64,000 bases of DNA, taken from assembly GCA_964554385.1 (NCBI GenBank), contig CAZKOM010000003.1, positions 9,396 through 73,395 of the forward strand. The letters are read 5' to 3'. The DNA is from JAGKXC01 sp964554385 (lineage in GTDB: Bacteria > Bacteroidota > Bacteroidia > NS11-12g > UBA955). Numbering within the stretch: the stretch's first letter is position 1; every line of letters begins with the position of its first letter. A model generated the notes under the pieces. The model was not told the DNA's origin and did no database searches. It saw only the letters and a list, made by a program, of their open reading frames with translations. Of the stretch, positions 33,946-43,667 are shown in pieces. The translations under genes and the position numbers were made by a program.

Positions 33946-36335
33946 TTAACGTAGGCTAGGGTATTTGCTGGGGTTGGCTTCATGCATCATACCGTACAAC
34001 GCTTCAAACACGGAATCTACGGATGGTTTGGAGAAATAATCCCCGTCGGAACCGTAAGCGGGTCTGTGTTCTTTCGCTGCGATGGTAAGCGGTTGAGCAT
34101 CAAGGTATTTGTAACCGCCCTGAACTTCCAATACTTGTTGCATCATGTACGAGGTGGCACCACCTGGCACATCTTCGTCTAAGAAAGCAATGCGATTGGT
34201 TGATTTCAGGTGCTCAACAATGGTATGATTAATATCGAAAGGTAAAAGAGTTTGTACGTCGATTAATTCTACTCGAATACCGTGATTTGCTAGTAATTCG
34301 ATGGCTTCTTGTGCAATTCGAACGCAAGAACCGTAGGTAACTAAGGTAATATCCTCACCAAATTTCAGCACTTCAGGTACGCCTAAGGGTACGGTAAACT
34401 CGCCGATGTTGGTTGGCATTTTTTCTTTAATTCGGTAGCCGTTTAAACATTCTACAACCAAAGCGGGTTCGTCTGAACGGAGGAGTGTGTTGTACATACC
34501 CGCAGCTTGAGTCATGTTTCTTGGAACGCAAACGTGCATTCCACGAACTGCATGAATAATCATTCCCATGGGGCTTCCGCTATGCCAGATACCTTCTAAA
34601 CGGTGTCCACGCGNNNNNNNNNNCCGCCTTTAGTACGGTATTGCATGGTGGCAATATCGTCGCTCTTGGGTTCAAGCGCGTACAACAAGTAATCTAAATA
34701 TTGAATTTCGGCGATAGGACGTAAACCACGCATTGCCGCTCCGATTCCTTCTCCGATGATACTCCATTCGCGGATTCCTTTGTCTGTAACGCGTAGTTCT
34801 CCGTATTTTTCTTGCATTCCAGAGAAACCTTGGTTTACGTCGCCAATTTTTCCAACGTCTTCTCCAAAAGCAAATACTCGAGGATCGCGCTCCAAGTTGG
34901 CATCGAAACAAGCCCTAACTACTTGGTAGCCATCAACAATTTCATCGGAATATTGAGCAGGCACTTCAGGCACGCTAAACACGCTACCGGAGCCTTGAGA
35001 GTAAACATGACTGTTATATCGATCGCCGTTTAAGCTTTCAAATGCTTGTAACGCTTCAACTAAGGATTGTTTTTTATCGGCTGATATGGAAGCACAACCG
35101 CGTAATGCCTTGTGCAAAGCGTTGCCAATATCTCTGCGAAGCGGTTCTGAAATTTGCTGTAATTGCGCTGCAATTTCATTTAATAAATTGCTTTCAACCC
35201 CTTGATTAGCAAGTTCCGTTAGGGTAGAAACGGCATTTGCTACTTCTTGCTTGATTGGCGTAATGTAGGCTTGCCAGGCTTCTTTTTGCGAATTTTTAAC
35301 GTAATTTAAAGCGTTATTTTCTAACGTATCTAAATCTTCCGCTGTAGCAAAACCTTGTTCTTCAATCCACATGCGCATTTGCTTCACACAATCGAAATCA
35401 ATTTCCCATTGTAAGCGTTCTTTTGACTTATATCGTTCGTGAGAACCGCTAGTAGAGTGGCCTTGGGGCTGATTTACTTCATAAACATGGACTAAAACGG
35501 GCGTATGCTTTTCACGACAAACATCTGCTGCTTTTTTGTAGGTTGCAACCAATTCTGGATAATTCCATCCACGTGCTTTAAAAATCTCTAATGCTTGTCC
35601 CTCTTCGTTCGTTTGAAAACCCGCCATTAGGGCAGAGATATTTTCTTTAGCCGTTTGATATTTTGCGGGTACAGAAATTCCATAACCATCGTCCCAAACA
35701 CTCATTAGTAAAGGCACTTGCATTACGGATGCAGCATTCATTACTTCCCAAAAAACACCTTCGGAAGTAGAGGCATTACCAATAGTACCAAAAGCAATCT
35801 CGTTCCCTTTATTCGAGAACTGATTAAATGCATGTAAATCCGAATTTTCGCGGTATAATTTCGATGCCACGGCTAACCCTAACAATCGGGGCATTTGCCC
35901 AGCAGTAGGGGATATATCGGCACTGGAATTATATCGGTCTGTTTGCGGTAGCCATTCGCCTTGATTGTCTAATAAGCGTGTAGCGAAATGCCCATTCATG
36001 CATCGACCCCCGGTTGCCGGTTCCTCTTGGATGTCTGGATTAGCATAAAGTTGGGCAAAAAATTCTTTTACATTGCTTATTTCTTTAGCGAACATAAAGG
36101 TTTGGTCGCGGTAATAACCGCTTCTCCAATCGCCCTTTTCAAAAACTTTAGCCATAGCTAACTGAGCTACTTCTTTGCCATCGCCGAAAATTCCAAATTT
36201 TGCTTTACCGGTCAATACTTCCTTTCGGCCAATAAGGCTGGCATGTCGGCTTTCAAAAGCAATTCGATAATCGTTCAGGATCTCTTTAACAAATTCTTCC
36301 TTACTTAGTTCGGCAGTTTTTACACTGGTTTGCAT
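33946..36335 (-). CDS. Fused alpha/beta E1 component of a 2-oxoacid dehydrogenase, copy 1 (interrupted by an assembly gap)
   Basis: The alpha (TPP-binding) half comes first and the beta half (transketolase-like, from about residue 470) follows. After the 10-N gap (34614-34623) the protein resumes as RGHRLEGIWHSGSPMGM, in frame with the last 207 residues, so this is one gene of about 800 residues. Family members decarboxylate pyruvate or branched-chain 2-oxoacids and load the E2 lipoyl arm. The TPP/Mg motif is unusual: GNASTSEG (N187) and WDDGYGIS (D215, D216) instead of GDG/GEG and NN. E2 and E3 genes are not adjacent. metH follows after 14 nt. Confidence 0.88.
34614..34623. other. Assembly gap (10 N) inside the E1 gene
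   Basis: The flanking codons read YRTKGG before and RGHRLEG after. In this family about nine residues normally lie between, so the true gap is probably near 27 bp. Confidence 0.85.
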
Positions 36336-36342
36336 GCGACTG

Positions 36343-36350
36343 CAAAGATA
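36343..36350 (-). promoter_or_regulatory. Bacteroidota -7 element TATCTTTG
   Basis: Exact TAnnTTTG match on the minus strand ending 7 nt before the ATG of the fused E1 gene (36335). Confidence 0.45.
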
Positions 36351-36433
36351 CGGGTTTCGTTGAACATGCTATTTGCTACGATTAGGATAACTTTTATGAA
36401 TTAAATAGGAATTTATTTACCGGTTTTGCTCAG

Positions 36434-36441
36434 TAGATTTG
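36434..36441 (+). promoter_or_regulatory. Bacteroidota -7 element TAGATTTG
   Basis: Exact TAnnTTTG match ending 4 nt before the uvrB ATG, implying a leaderless or nearly leaderless mRNA. Confidence 0.45.
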
Positions 36442-36445
36442 CGGA

Positions 36446-38491
36446 ATGTCCACTTTCGAATTAATCTCACCTTTTCAGCCAACGGGAGATCAGCCAATGG
36501 CCATTCAAAAATTGGTAGAGGGAATGAATTCGGGCGTTCAAGCTCAGACTTTACTGGGGGTTACGGGAAGTGGTAAGACATTTACAGTAGCGAATGTAAT
36601 TGCGCAAACGCAACGTCCCACATTGGTGTTAAGCCACAATAAAACGTTGGTCTCTCAATTGTACGGTGAATTCAAGCAGTTTTTTCCAAACAATGCGGTG
36701 GAATATTTTGTAAGTTATTACGATTATTACCAGCCGGAAGCCTACATACCTACAACCAATACGTACATCGAGAAGGACTTAAATATTAATGATGAAATCG
36801 AGAAATTACGATTGCGCACGATTTCAAGTTTGCTCAGTGGCCGAAGGGATGTAATTGTGGTGGCCAGCGTAAGTTGTATTTACGGTGCTGGAAACCCCGC
36901 GGATTATGAAAATACCATTATTCGATTTAGTGTAGGCGATACGTTGTCTAGAAATCAATTGTTATATCGATTGGTGGAGAGTCTTTATAGCAGAACTACC
37001 GCGGATTTTCTTCGGGGTACTTTTCGAGTAAAAGGCGATACAGTGGATGTGCATTTGGCGTACAATGACTTTGCCTATCGAATATCGTTTTTTGGTGATG
37101 AAATTGAAGAAATATACAGTTTTGAGCCAGAGAGCGGTAAAAAAATAGAGAATTTAACCCATGCGGCCATTTATCCGGCGAACTTGTATGTGAGTCCGCG
37201 CGATCGGTTAAAAGAGATTATTTACCAGATTCAGGACGATTTGATGGAGCAAATGGAGTGGTTTCAGAAGCAGGGTAGATTTTTAGAAGCAAAGCGATTG
37301 GAAGAACGGGTGAATTTCGATCTAGAAATGATTCGAGAATTGGGATATTGTAATGGAATCGAAAATTATTCGCGGTATTTTGATCGGAGAAAACCAGGGG
37401 ATCGACCTTTTTGCTTGTTGGATTATTTTCCAAAGGATTTTTTGCTTGTAGTAGACGAATCCCACGTTTCTATGCCTCAAATTCGGGCGATGTACGCTGG
37501 GGATAGAAGCAGAAAAGTGAATTTGGTGGATTTTGGTTTTCGATTACCTGCTGCTTTGGACAATCGCCCCTTACAGTTTGATGAATTTTATGGAGCAGTA
37601 AATCAGGTAATTTATGTGAGTGCCACCCCAGCGGACTACGAAATCAAGGAAAGTGAAGGTGTAGTGGTGGAGCAGCTAATTCGACCCACAGGATTGTTGG
37701 ATCCCATCATTGAAGTGCGGCCTTTGGAGAATCAAGTGGATGATTTGATTGAGGAGATTGAAAATCGAATCAAGATGGGTGATAGGGTTTTGGTTACTAC
37801 CCTTACCAAGCGTATGGCCGAAGAGTTAACTAAGTATTTATTGAGGTTAAGCATAAAAGTAGATTACATTCACAGCGAGGTTAAAACGTTAGACCGGGTG
37901 GAGATATTAAGAAATTTGCGGCTGGGATCCATTGACGTTTTAGTGGGTGTGAACTTATTACGAGAGGGCTTAGACCTGCCTGAGGTTAGTTTGGTGGCCA
38001 TCATGGATGCCGATAAAGAAGGGTTCCTACGCTCACAAACTTCTTTGGTACAAACCATTGGAAGGGCCGCTCGAAACGATAGGGGTTTAGTAATCATGTA
38101 TGCCGATAAAATTACCGAAAGCATGCGGTTAACCATTGAAGAAACCAATCGTAGAAGAGCTAAGCAAGAAGATTACAATAAATTACACGGTATTACACCC
38201 ACTACGGTGCGGAAGAGTAAGGATGAAATATTCCGACAAACGTCGGTGGCCGATGCTAAATCGGGTGATGTTGACTTGCATGTACACGGAAGCTATGAGG
38301 TAACCAAGCCTGAAGTGGGATTGGCCGCCGATCCGATTATAAACTACATGGATAAAGATTCATTAAAGAAGGCTATCGCCAGAACAGAAAAAGACATGTT
38401 GCGTGCTGCCAAGGAGATGGAATACATGGAGGCTGCTCGTTTACGAGACGAACTGGAAGTGCTTAGAAATAAGCTAGCCGAGGCAACTTAG
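36446..38491 (+). CDS. uvrB: Excinuclease ABC subunit B
   Basis: This 681-residue DNA-repair helicase-like protein verifies lesions and recruits UvrC in nucleotide-excision repair. Walker A is GVTGSGKT near residue 40. The damage-probing beta-hairpin region YYDYYQPEAYIP follows, with DESHVSMPQ (Walker B/DEAD-like), DVLVGVNLLREGLDLPEVSL and IGRAARN helicase motifs, and a C-terminal UVR domain (about 640-676, MEYMEAARLRDELE). No LexA-type box is obvious upstream. Its stop is 1 bp from the convergent DUF4249 stop. Confidence 0.97.
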   Translation: MSTFELISPFQPTGDQPMAIQKLVEGMNSGVQAQTLLGVTGSGKTFTVANVIAQTQRPTLVLSHNKTLVSQLYGEFKQFFPNNAVEYFVSYYDYYQPEAYIPTTNTYIEKDLNINDEIEKLRLRTISSLLSGRRDVIVVASVSCIYGAGNPADYENTIIRFSVGDTLSRNQLLYRLVESLYSRTTADFLRGTFRVKGDTVDVHLAYNDFAYRISFFGDEIEEIYSFEPESGKKIENLTHAAIYPANLYVSPRDRLKEIIYQIQDDLMEQMEWFQKQGRFLEAKRLEERVNFDLEMIRELGYCNGIENYSRYFDRRKPGDRPFCLLDYFPKDFLLVVDESHVSMPQIRAMYAGDRSRKVNLVDFGFRLPAALDNRPLQFDEFYGAVNQVIYVSATPADYEIKESEGVVVEQLIRPTGLLDPIIEVRPLENQVDDLIEEIENRIKMGDRVLVTTLTKRMAEELTKYLLRLSIKVDYIHSEVKTLDRVEILRNLRLGSIDVLVGVNLLREGLDLPEVSLVAIMDADKEGFLRSQTSLVQTIGRAARNDRGLVIMYADKITESMRLTIEETNRRRAKQEDYNKLHGITPTTVRKSKDEIFRQTSVADAKSGDVDLHVHGSYEVTKPEVGLAADPIINYMDKDSLKKAIARTEKDMLRAAKEMEYMEAARLRDELEVLRNKLAEAT

Positions 38492-38492
38492 T

Positions 38493-39386
38493 TTATTCCG
38501 GAATCAGAATAGTTTCTCTCACCACAGCACTCATACAAAATAGACCGCCCAGTGTGTTTTTAGGGTTTTTATTTACAGCGATAATGTTAGAAAAGATGTT
38601 TGCTGGAGGCGTAGCAAACAGTCCGCCGTTTTGATTTTCGTTTCTAACTAGATTAAACCAGCCGTAGGCAATTGCGCTGATGGAGTGAATTTCTAAGCGA
38701 ACAGTTTCGTCTTTTTTAAACGATCGAAGGAAGTCGTTTACACCGGAATATCGGATAGGGTAAATAAATAATTCACCGTCTACATCGGTTGAGGTATTTC
38801 CCATATCCGCTGAAATATTTAATTGATCGATACTGCTTAGAAAAGTATCGTTTCTAAAAGTTTTTATCCAGTAGAAATCCCCTTTACCAAATGCATCTTT
38901 GGCCATTAATTCTACGTAGTATCCTGTAGTGTTTATTGGAGGTCCATTTCCTTCAACATCTACCAAGCGAATGGAATCGATGGTGGCAGTACGTGCTAAA
39001 TTACAGAAACTTGCCAGGGTATCGCCGTCCACTAAAATGAAAAGTGCGTAATCGTGTCCAACGGTGAAGGTATCACCGGTGGAAGCATTGGGGGTAAATT
39101 GATATTTTCCTTTTTCGGTATGTTGAAAAAAGAATGGTTTACCTGCAGTGGTATCAAACAGTAATACTTGCGCATTTGTAACGGCGGGTGCTGTATTGGT
39201 ATCGAAGTAATTTACGGCTCTGGATAATGTGATTGTTTGAGTTTGAGGTAGATTATTGATAAATGCATCTACCACTAATTTGGGATTGTTGTAATCTACG
39301 TTTACTTTTATTTCGTCTTCGCAACCTGTTTGAAAAAGTGCTATACCTGCTAAGAAAGAGGTAAAAATCAATGACTTAAGGTTCAT
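38493..39386 (-). CDS. DUF4249 lipoprotein, TonB-receptor partner
   Basis: This protein has 297 residues from ATG 39386, with lipoprotein signal IALFQTGC (cysteine 22); a longer start at ATG 39407 is possible. The N terminus after the lipobox has the DUF4249 pattern NPKLVVDAFINNLPQTQTI and LSRAVNYFDT, a first immunoglobulin-like beta domain, followed by the family FTVGHDYALFI strand region. Function is unknown. The gene directly follows a TonB-dependent receptor on the minus strand (25 nt gap), the same arrangement as the pair at 13.6-17.1 kb. It probably sits on the cell-surface or periplasmic side of the outer membrane and assists substrate capture. Confidence 0.88.
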   Translation of the reverse strand: MNLKSLIFTSFLAGIALFQTGCEDEIKVNVDYNNPKLVVDAFINNLPQTQTITLSRAVNYFDTNTAPAVTNAQVLLFDTTAGKPFFFQHTEKGKYQFTPNASTGDTFTVGHDYALFILVDGDTLASFCNLARTATIDSIRLVDVEGNGPPINTTGYYVELMAKDAFGKGDFYWIKTFRNDTFLSSIDQLNISADMGNTSTDVDGELFIYPIRYSGVNDFLRSFKKDETVRLEIHSISAIAYGWFNLVRNENQNGGLFATPPANIFSNIIAVNKNPKNTLGGLFCMSAVVRETILIPE

Positions 39387-39411
39387 GTTAAATGGATATT
39401 TTAGCATTGGA

Positions 39412-41865
39412 TTAGAACTTGAAATTGTAGGAGATTGCAGGAACAATACTTCCAATTACGCTATATCGCACAGCGGCATTGTAGTTTTTATCTTGAAAAT
39501 TAGTAGCAAAATATATGCTGAATGGATTACGTCGATTGTAAGTGTTATAGGTAGAAAAAACCCAATAGCTTTCCCATTTCGGATTCTTTTTTCTATAATA
39601 AGTAAAGGACAAATCTAAGCGATGGTAGTCTGGGTTTCTTACATTGTTTCTTGCATTACTACCGGCATCGGGAACAGTGTATCCTTGAACTTTATATTGA
39701 CCGGTATAAAAGGTTGTTGGTGTTCCAGAACTAAAAATGAAATTAGCGGCGAATTCCCAACGGAGGTTGATTTTGTACTGAACCACCACGGCTAAGTTGT
39801 GGAGTCTATCAAAACGATTGGCATACCAGTTATTGTCGTTGATGCCTACTACTTTTCGCTCTGATCTTGACAATGTGTAGCTGACCCAACCGGTTAAATC
39901 TCCGCCAGACTTTTTAACGTAACACTCCAATCCATAGGCTCTTCCAATACCAGTAAGTAAGTCGGCTTCTAAGAATTCATTTAGAAGCAAGTTAGCTCCA
40001 TCTATGTAATCCACCTGATTTTGCAACGATTTGTAATACGATTCTATGCTGGTTTCTAGAGTGGAGTTTTTGCCAAAATTGCGAAAGTATCCCAAAGAAA
40101 CTTGATCGGCGATTTCGGGTTTGATGTTATTGGTTGTAGGTTGCCATACGTCGAACGGCACGCTGGCGGCGGTATTGGAGATCAAATGTAGGTTTTGGAC
40201 CATTCTATTATACCCCCCTTTGATAGAGTGGGTTTTGCCGGTTTGCCATTTAAAGCTTAGTCTGGGTTCGGGATAAACATAATTAGCAACCACTTCACCT
40301 CGTTGGGTGGTATAGGTGGAATCCAAGATTCCTTGTTTACCCGGTTCGCGGTTATACAAGTATACTTTTCCGGGTCCTAAGTAGGCGAACTGGGAGAGTC
40401 GCATTCCGGCACGAACTGAAAATTTACCGCTACTATTCCAATCGTTCGAAACATACACTGCGTTTTCGAATCCAAATCTATCGGGGAGTCCAAAACGAAT
40501 ATTTAGGGTTGCTGAGGTAGCTCTTGCATCTCCTGGAATGAATCGATAGTAGGTAGATTGTAATCCGAAGTTGGCAGTATTTTTAGGATTAATGCTGTAA
40601 GTGAAATCGGCTTTCGCGGAATTATTAACAATGTAACTTTGCCAATTGAAGGTTACATCTCGGTTGGTGAACTCCAAGTTGTAGCGATAACGAGAGTAGT
40701 AATAAGTAAAATTAGAAAATAGTTTACTATTAAAAACGTGATTCCATCTACCTGTTACCGTTGAATTACCCCATTTTACTCCAAACAATCCGGCTGCTTT
40801 AAACACATCGTCACCAATGTAACTGGATATAAAGAAGTTGTCTTTGCCTTTGCTGTAATTGAATTTGGTTGTTAAGTCGTAAAAATAAAATTGAGATCCT
40901 GCTAAATCGTCATTTAAAAAGGGTTTTGCCAAATAGTCTATGTAGGATCTTCTGCCTGAAACTAAGAAACTTGATTTTGCGGGATTTTTTCTATTTTTTG
41001 TAAGGGATTTTAACCCTTTATTTTCGGGAAGTGCGAGCGGACCCTCAAGGGTAAGACGTGAAAAAATGGTACCAATTCCACCGCTTCCTGCTAACCGACT
41101 TCTGTTGCCATCCCTAGTTTTTACATCCAAAGTAGAACTAAGTCTTCCGCCGTATTGAGAAGGAATTCCGCCTTTTACTAATTCTACATCTTTAACTGCG
41201 TCTGGATTAAAAATTGAGAAAAATCCAAATAAGTGTGCGGAATTGAAAACAGGTGCTTCGTCCATTAAGACTAGATTTTGGTCTATTCCTCCACCGCGCA
41301 CATTGAATCCGGAAGCACCTTCTCCCACGGTGGTTACCCCGGGCAGTAATTGTACGCTGCGGATAACGTCAGGTTCTCCCAATAATGCGGGGATTTTTTT
41401 AATGGTTTGACCGTTAATGGATTGCACGGAAACGTCCAAAGATTTTACGTTGTTATTGCGTTTTGCTGTAATTTCAATGGCCTTCATTGCGTCGCTTTCA
41501 ACGGGCAGATTGAAATTAATTTCCTTGGATTCGGTAAGTGTCACAAAGCGCACATAATCTTGGTATCCGTTGGAGGATACAACCAACTTCCAATCGCCCG
41601 GCTTTAGGCTTAAACTGTAAAAACCGTAGGAGTTGGTAATTGCTTTTTGTGCGGGCGAAACTTTTACGGTATTGTTGTTAGGTAAGGATGGATTTGTAGC
41701 ACTCGGTTTTCCAGTTGGATTATTGGGGGTTGCGGTAATTTCTGCTTTCGAGATAGTTTCTTGAGAAATACTATCTCTTACATATCCCGATATTGTAGCA
41801 ACTTGGGCATTTAACTGTAAGGGAAGTAAAACACTAATAATAATAACAAAAAATAAGCGATACAT
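39412..41865 (-). CDS. TonB-dependent receptor with carboxypeptidase-regulatory-like domain
   Basis: 817 residues. The signal peptide ends at LQLNAQ. A carboxypeptidase-regulatory-like domain (about 22-115; ISGYVRDSISQETISKAEI) is followed by a plug with IPALLGEPDVIRSVQLLPGV and FNVRGGGIDQNLVLMDEAP, then a barrel ending SYNFKF. The plug signature closely matches the other TonB/DUF4249 receptor in the window, so the two are paralogs, but this one lacks the STN domain. ATG 41865 was chosen over TTG 41877 because of the compact signal peptide and a -7 element 9 nt upstream. The substrate is unknown. Confidence 0.9.
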   Translation of the reverse strand: MYRLFFVIIISVLLPLQLNAQVATISGYVRDSISQETISKAEITATPNNPTGKPSATNPSLPNNNTVKVSPAQKAITNSYGFYSLSLKPGDWKLVVSSNGYQDYVRFVTLTESKEINFNLPVESDAMKAIEITAKRNNNVKSLDVSVQSINGQTIKKIPALLGEPDVIRSVQLLPGVTTVGEGASGFNVRGGGIDQNLVLMDEAPVFNSAHLFGFFSIFNPDAVKDVELVKGGIPSQYGGRLSSTLDVKTRDGNRSRLAGSGGIGTIFSRLTLEGPLALPENKGLKSLTKNRKNPAKSSFLVSGRRSYIDYLAKPFLNDDLAGSQFYFYDLTTKFNYSKGKDNFFISSYIGDDVFKAAGLFGVKWGNSTVTGRWNHVFNSKLFSNFTYYYSRYRYNLEFTNRDVTFNWQSYIVNNSAKADFTYSINPKNTANFGLQSTYYRFIPGDARATSATLNIRFGLPDRFGFENAVYVSNDWNSSGKFSVRAGMRLSQFAYLGPGKVYLYNREPGKQGILDSTYTTQRGEVVANYVYPEPRLSFKWQTGKTHSIKGGYNRMVQNLHLISNTAASVPFDVWQPTTNNIKPEIADQVSLGYFRNFGKNSTLETSIESYYKSLQNQVDYIDGANLLLNEFLEADLLTGIGRAYGLECYVKKSGGDLTGWVSYTLSRSERKVVGINDNNWYANRFDRLHNLAVVVQYKINLRWEFAANFIFSSGTPTTFYTGQYKVQGYTVPDAGSNARNNVRNPDYHRLDLSFTYYRKKNPKWESYWVFSTYNTYNRRNPFSIYFATNFQDKNYNAAVRYSVIGSIVPAISYNFKF

Positions 41866-41874
41866 TCTGGGCTG

Positions 41875-41882
41875 CAAAGGTA
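41875..41882 (-). promoter_or_regulatory. Bacteroidota -7 element TACCTTTG
   Basis: Exact TAnnTTTG match on the minus strand ending 9 nt before the receptor ATG at 41865. Confidence 0.45.
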
Positions 41883-42083
41883 ATTGAGTAAGTAACCATA
41901 AACCGACGAAATCGTTTGAATATGTTGCAAAAACGACTAATGATTACATGGTTATTTTTCAATTAAGAGCTGAAATTGATTTGAATGGGGATGTTTTTAA
42001 TTTGTTTGTTGTTTTTAAGGGCGATGAATGGGTGGTTGTCCAAGTTGGTGGAGTAGGGATTTTATCAGAAAGATAACCAAAGA

Positions 42084-42115
42084 AAAAGGCTGTCTTCCGG
42101 TGAAAACAGCCTTTT
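42084..42115 (-). terminator. Intrinsic terminator of gltA (possibly bidirectional)
   Basis: GGCTGT (42088-42093) and ACAGCC (42106-42111) form a GC-rich stem extended by A/T pairs. On the minus strand it ends in TTTTTC about 80 nt after the gltA stop. Confidence 0.75.
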
Positions 42116-42193
42116 ATATGAATAAATTAATGGTAGTATTTGAAAAAATCCTAGGAGTCTTGTTTCATTCTGCAATACTAATTGGACCTCTGA

Positions 42194-43486
42194 TTAGGGT
42201 CTATCTTTCATTGCAATGAAGGGTCTAGGTGTTTCGCCGGTGTAAATCTGGCGAGGTCTTGCGATAGGTTGTTTTTCTTTTCGCATTTCTTGCCACTGAG
42301 AAATCCAACCTGGAAGACGACCCATAGAAAATAATACGGTAAAGAAATCGGTAGGGAAGCCCATAGCTCGGTAAATAATTCCTGAGTAGAAGTCTACGTT
42401 CGGGAATAATTTTCTATCTACGAAATAGGGATCGGTTAATGCCGCTTCCTCTAATTCTTTCGCAATTTCTAATACGGGATCATTAACACCTAGTTTCGCT
42501 AAAACATCGTCACATGCTTTTTTGATGATTTTTGCTCTTGGATCGAAGTTTTTATATACTCTGTGTCCAAATCCCATTAATCGGAATGGATCGTTTTTAT
42601 CTTTTGCTTTTGCTATGTATTTTTTTACATCGCCACCGTCGTTTTTAATGTCTTCTAGCATTTCTAACACTTCCTGGTTGGCACCGCCATGCAAGGGGCC
42701 CCATAATGCCGAGATACCAGCGGAAATACTAGAGTATAGGTTAGCTTGAGAACTACCAACAACACGCACTGTACTTGCGCTACAGTTTTGTTCGTGATCT
42801 GCGTGAAGAATTAATAATTTATTCATTGCATCAACCAACACAGGATCTGGCTCATAATCAGGCATGGTAACTTGACCAAAAGTCATATTCAAATAGTTGG
42901 TTACATAATCCAAGTTATTGTTAGGATGAACGGTAGGATGACCATTACGTTTTTTGAAAATCATGGCGCAAATGGTTGGCATCTTCGCCATTAAACGCAG
43001 GATAGTTCTGTTGATAGCATCTTCAGATCGATGAGGATTTAAAGCCTTTGGATAGTATAAACCCAGCGCAGCTACCATGGAAGAAAGTTGACCCATAGGG
43101 TGACTTCCAGTAGGGAATGCTTTGAACATAGACTCTAACCCTTCGTTGATTAGAGTATGTTCTTTAATATCATTTTCAAATGCTGCGAATTCTGTGGCAT
43201 TTGGGAGTTTTCCGTAAAGTAATAAATAAGAAACTTCTAGAAAACTTGCATTCGCCGCTAAGTCTTCGATAGAATATCCGCGGTGATGCAAAATGCCTTC
43301 TTCGCCATCCAAGAAGGTAATGGCCGATGTTGTTGAACCCGTATTTTTAAATCCAATATCTAAAGTAATATGACCCGTAAGATCTCTTAACTTGCTGATA
43401 TCTATTGCTTTTTCTCCTTCTGAACCGGTGATTACGGGGAAGTGGTACTCTTTTCCTTCTACGATTAGGGTTACATTTTCTGACAT
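42194..43486 (-). CDS. gltA: Citrate synthase
   Basis: This 430-residue enzyme condenses oxaloacetate and acetyl-CoA in the TCA cycle. A type II (hexameric-type) N-terminal beta region is followed by the typical helical core. Key segments are LLILHADHEQNCSASTVR (catalytic His region), ISALWGPLHGGANQEVLEM and MGFGHRVYKNFDPRA with the second catalytic histidine, and PNVDFYSGIIYRAMGFP. It is full length. It has a well-formed promoter at 43518-43549 and a terminator at 42084-42115, so it appears to be a single-gene transcription unit. Confidence 0.97.
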   Translation of the reverse strand: MSENVTLIVEGKEYHFPVITGSEGEKAIDISKLRDLTGHITLDIGFKNTGSTTSAITFLDGEEGILHHRGYSIEDLAANASFLEVSYLLLYGKLPNATEFAAFENDIKEHTLINEGLESMFKAFPTGSHPMGQLSSMVAALGLYYPKALNPHRSEDAINRTILRLMAKMPTICAMIFKKRNGHPTVHPNNNLDYVTNYLNMTFGQVTMPDYEPDPVLVDAMNKLLILHADHEQNCSASTVRVVGSSQANLYSSISAGISALWGPLHGGANQEVLEMLEDIKNDGGDVKKYIAKAKDKNDPFRLMGFGHRVYKNFDPRAKIIKKACDDVLAKLGVNDPVLEIAKELEEAALTDPYFVDRKLFPNVDFYSGIIYRAMGFPTDFFTVLFSMGRLPGWISQWQEMRKEKQPIARPRQIYTGETPRPFIAMKDRP

Positions 43487-43517
43487 ATACTCTTGAAATG
43501 AATTTTTTCGGGCAGCG

Positions 43518-43549
43518 CGAAGTTACCAAATTGGGCTTGATAAATCAAA
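43518..43549 (-). promoter_or_regulatory. Bacteroidota promoter of gltA
   Basis: On the minus strand, -33 TTTG (43546-43549) and -7 TAACTTCG (43518-43525, one mismatch) are exactly 20 nt apart. The ATG lies 31 nt downstream. Confidence 0.6.
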
Positions 43550-43667
43550 TTAGCCTTTGGTTAAGTTGCGTTTAATTAAGTAACACGCAAATGCAGAAAA
43601 AGTTGAAGGAATTGCCTAAAATTATGCCGTGCAGATATGAAAAATAATCAATGCACAATAAACGAGA

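Larger units (their letters stand above)
41866..42193. other. Intergenic region between TonB receptor and gltA
   Basis: A 328-bp stretch holding the receptor promoter element near its left end and the gltA terminator hairpin at 42084-42115. No convincing gene is present; a 63-codon frame at 42028-42219 has no coding support and runs into gltA. Confidence 0.6.

Noticed and set aside
42028..42219. Small gene between TonB receptor and gltA
   Set aside because: The frame crosses the gltA terminator hairpin and overlaps the gltA end, with no start signal or recognisable domain.
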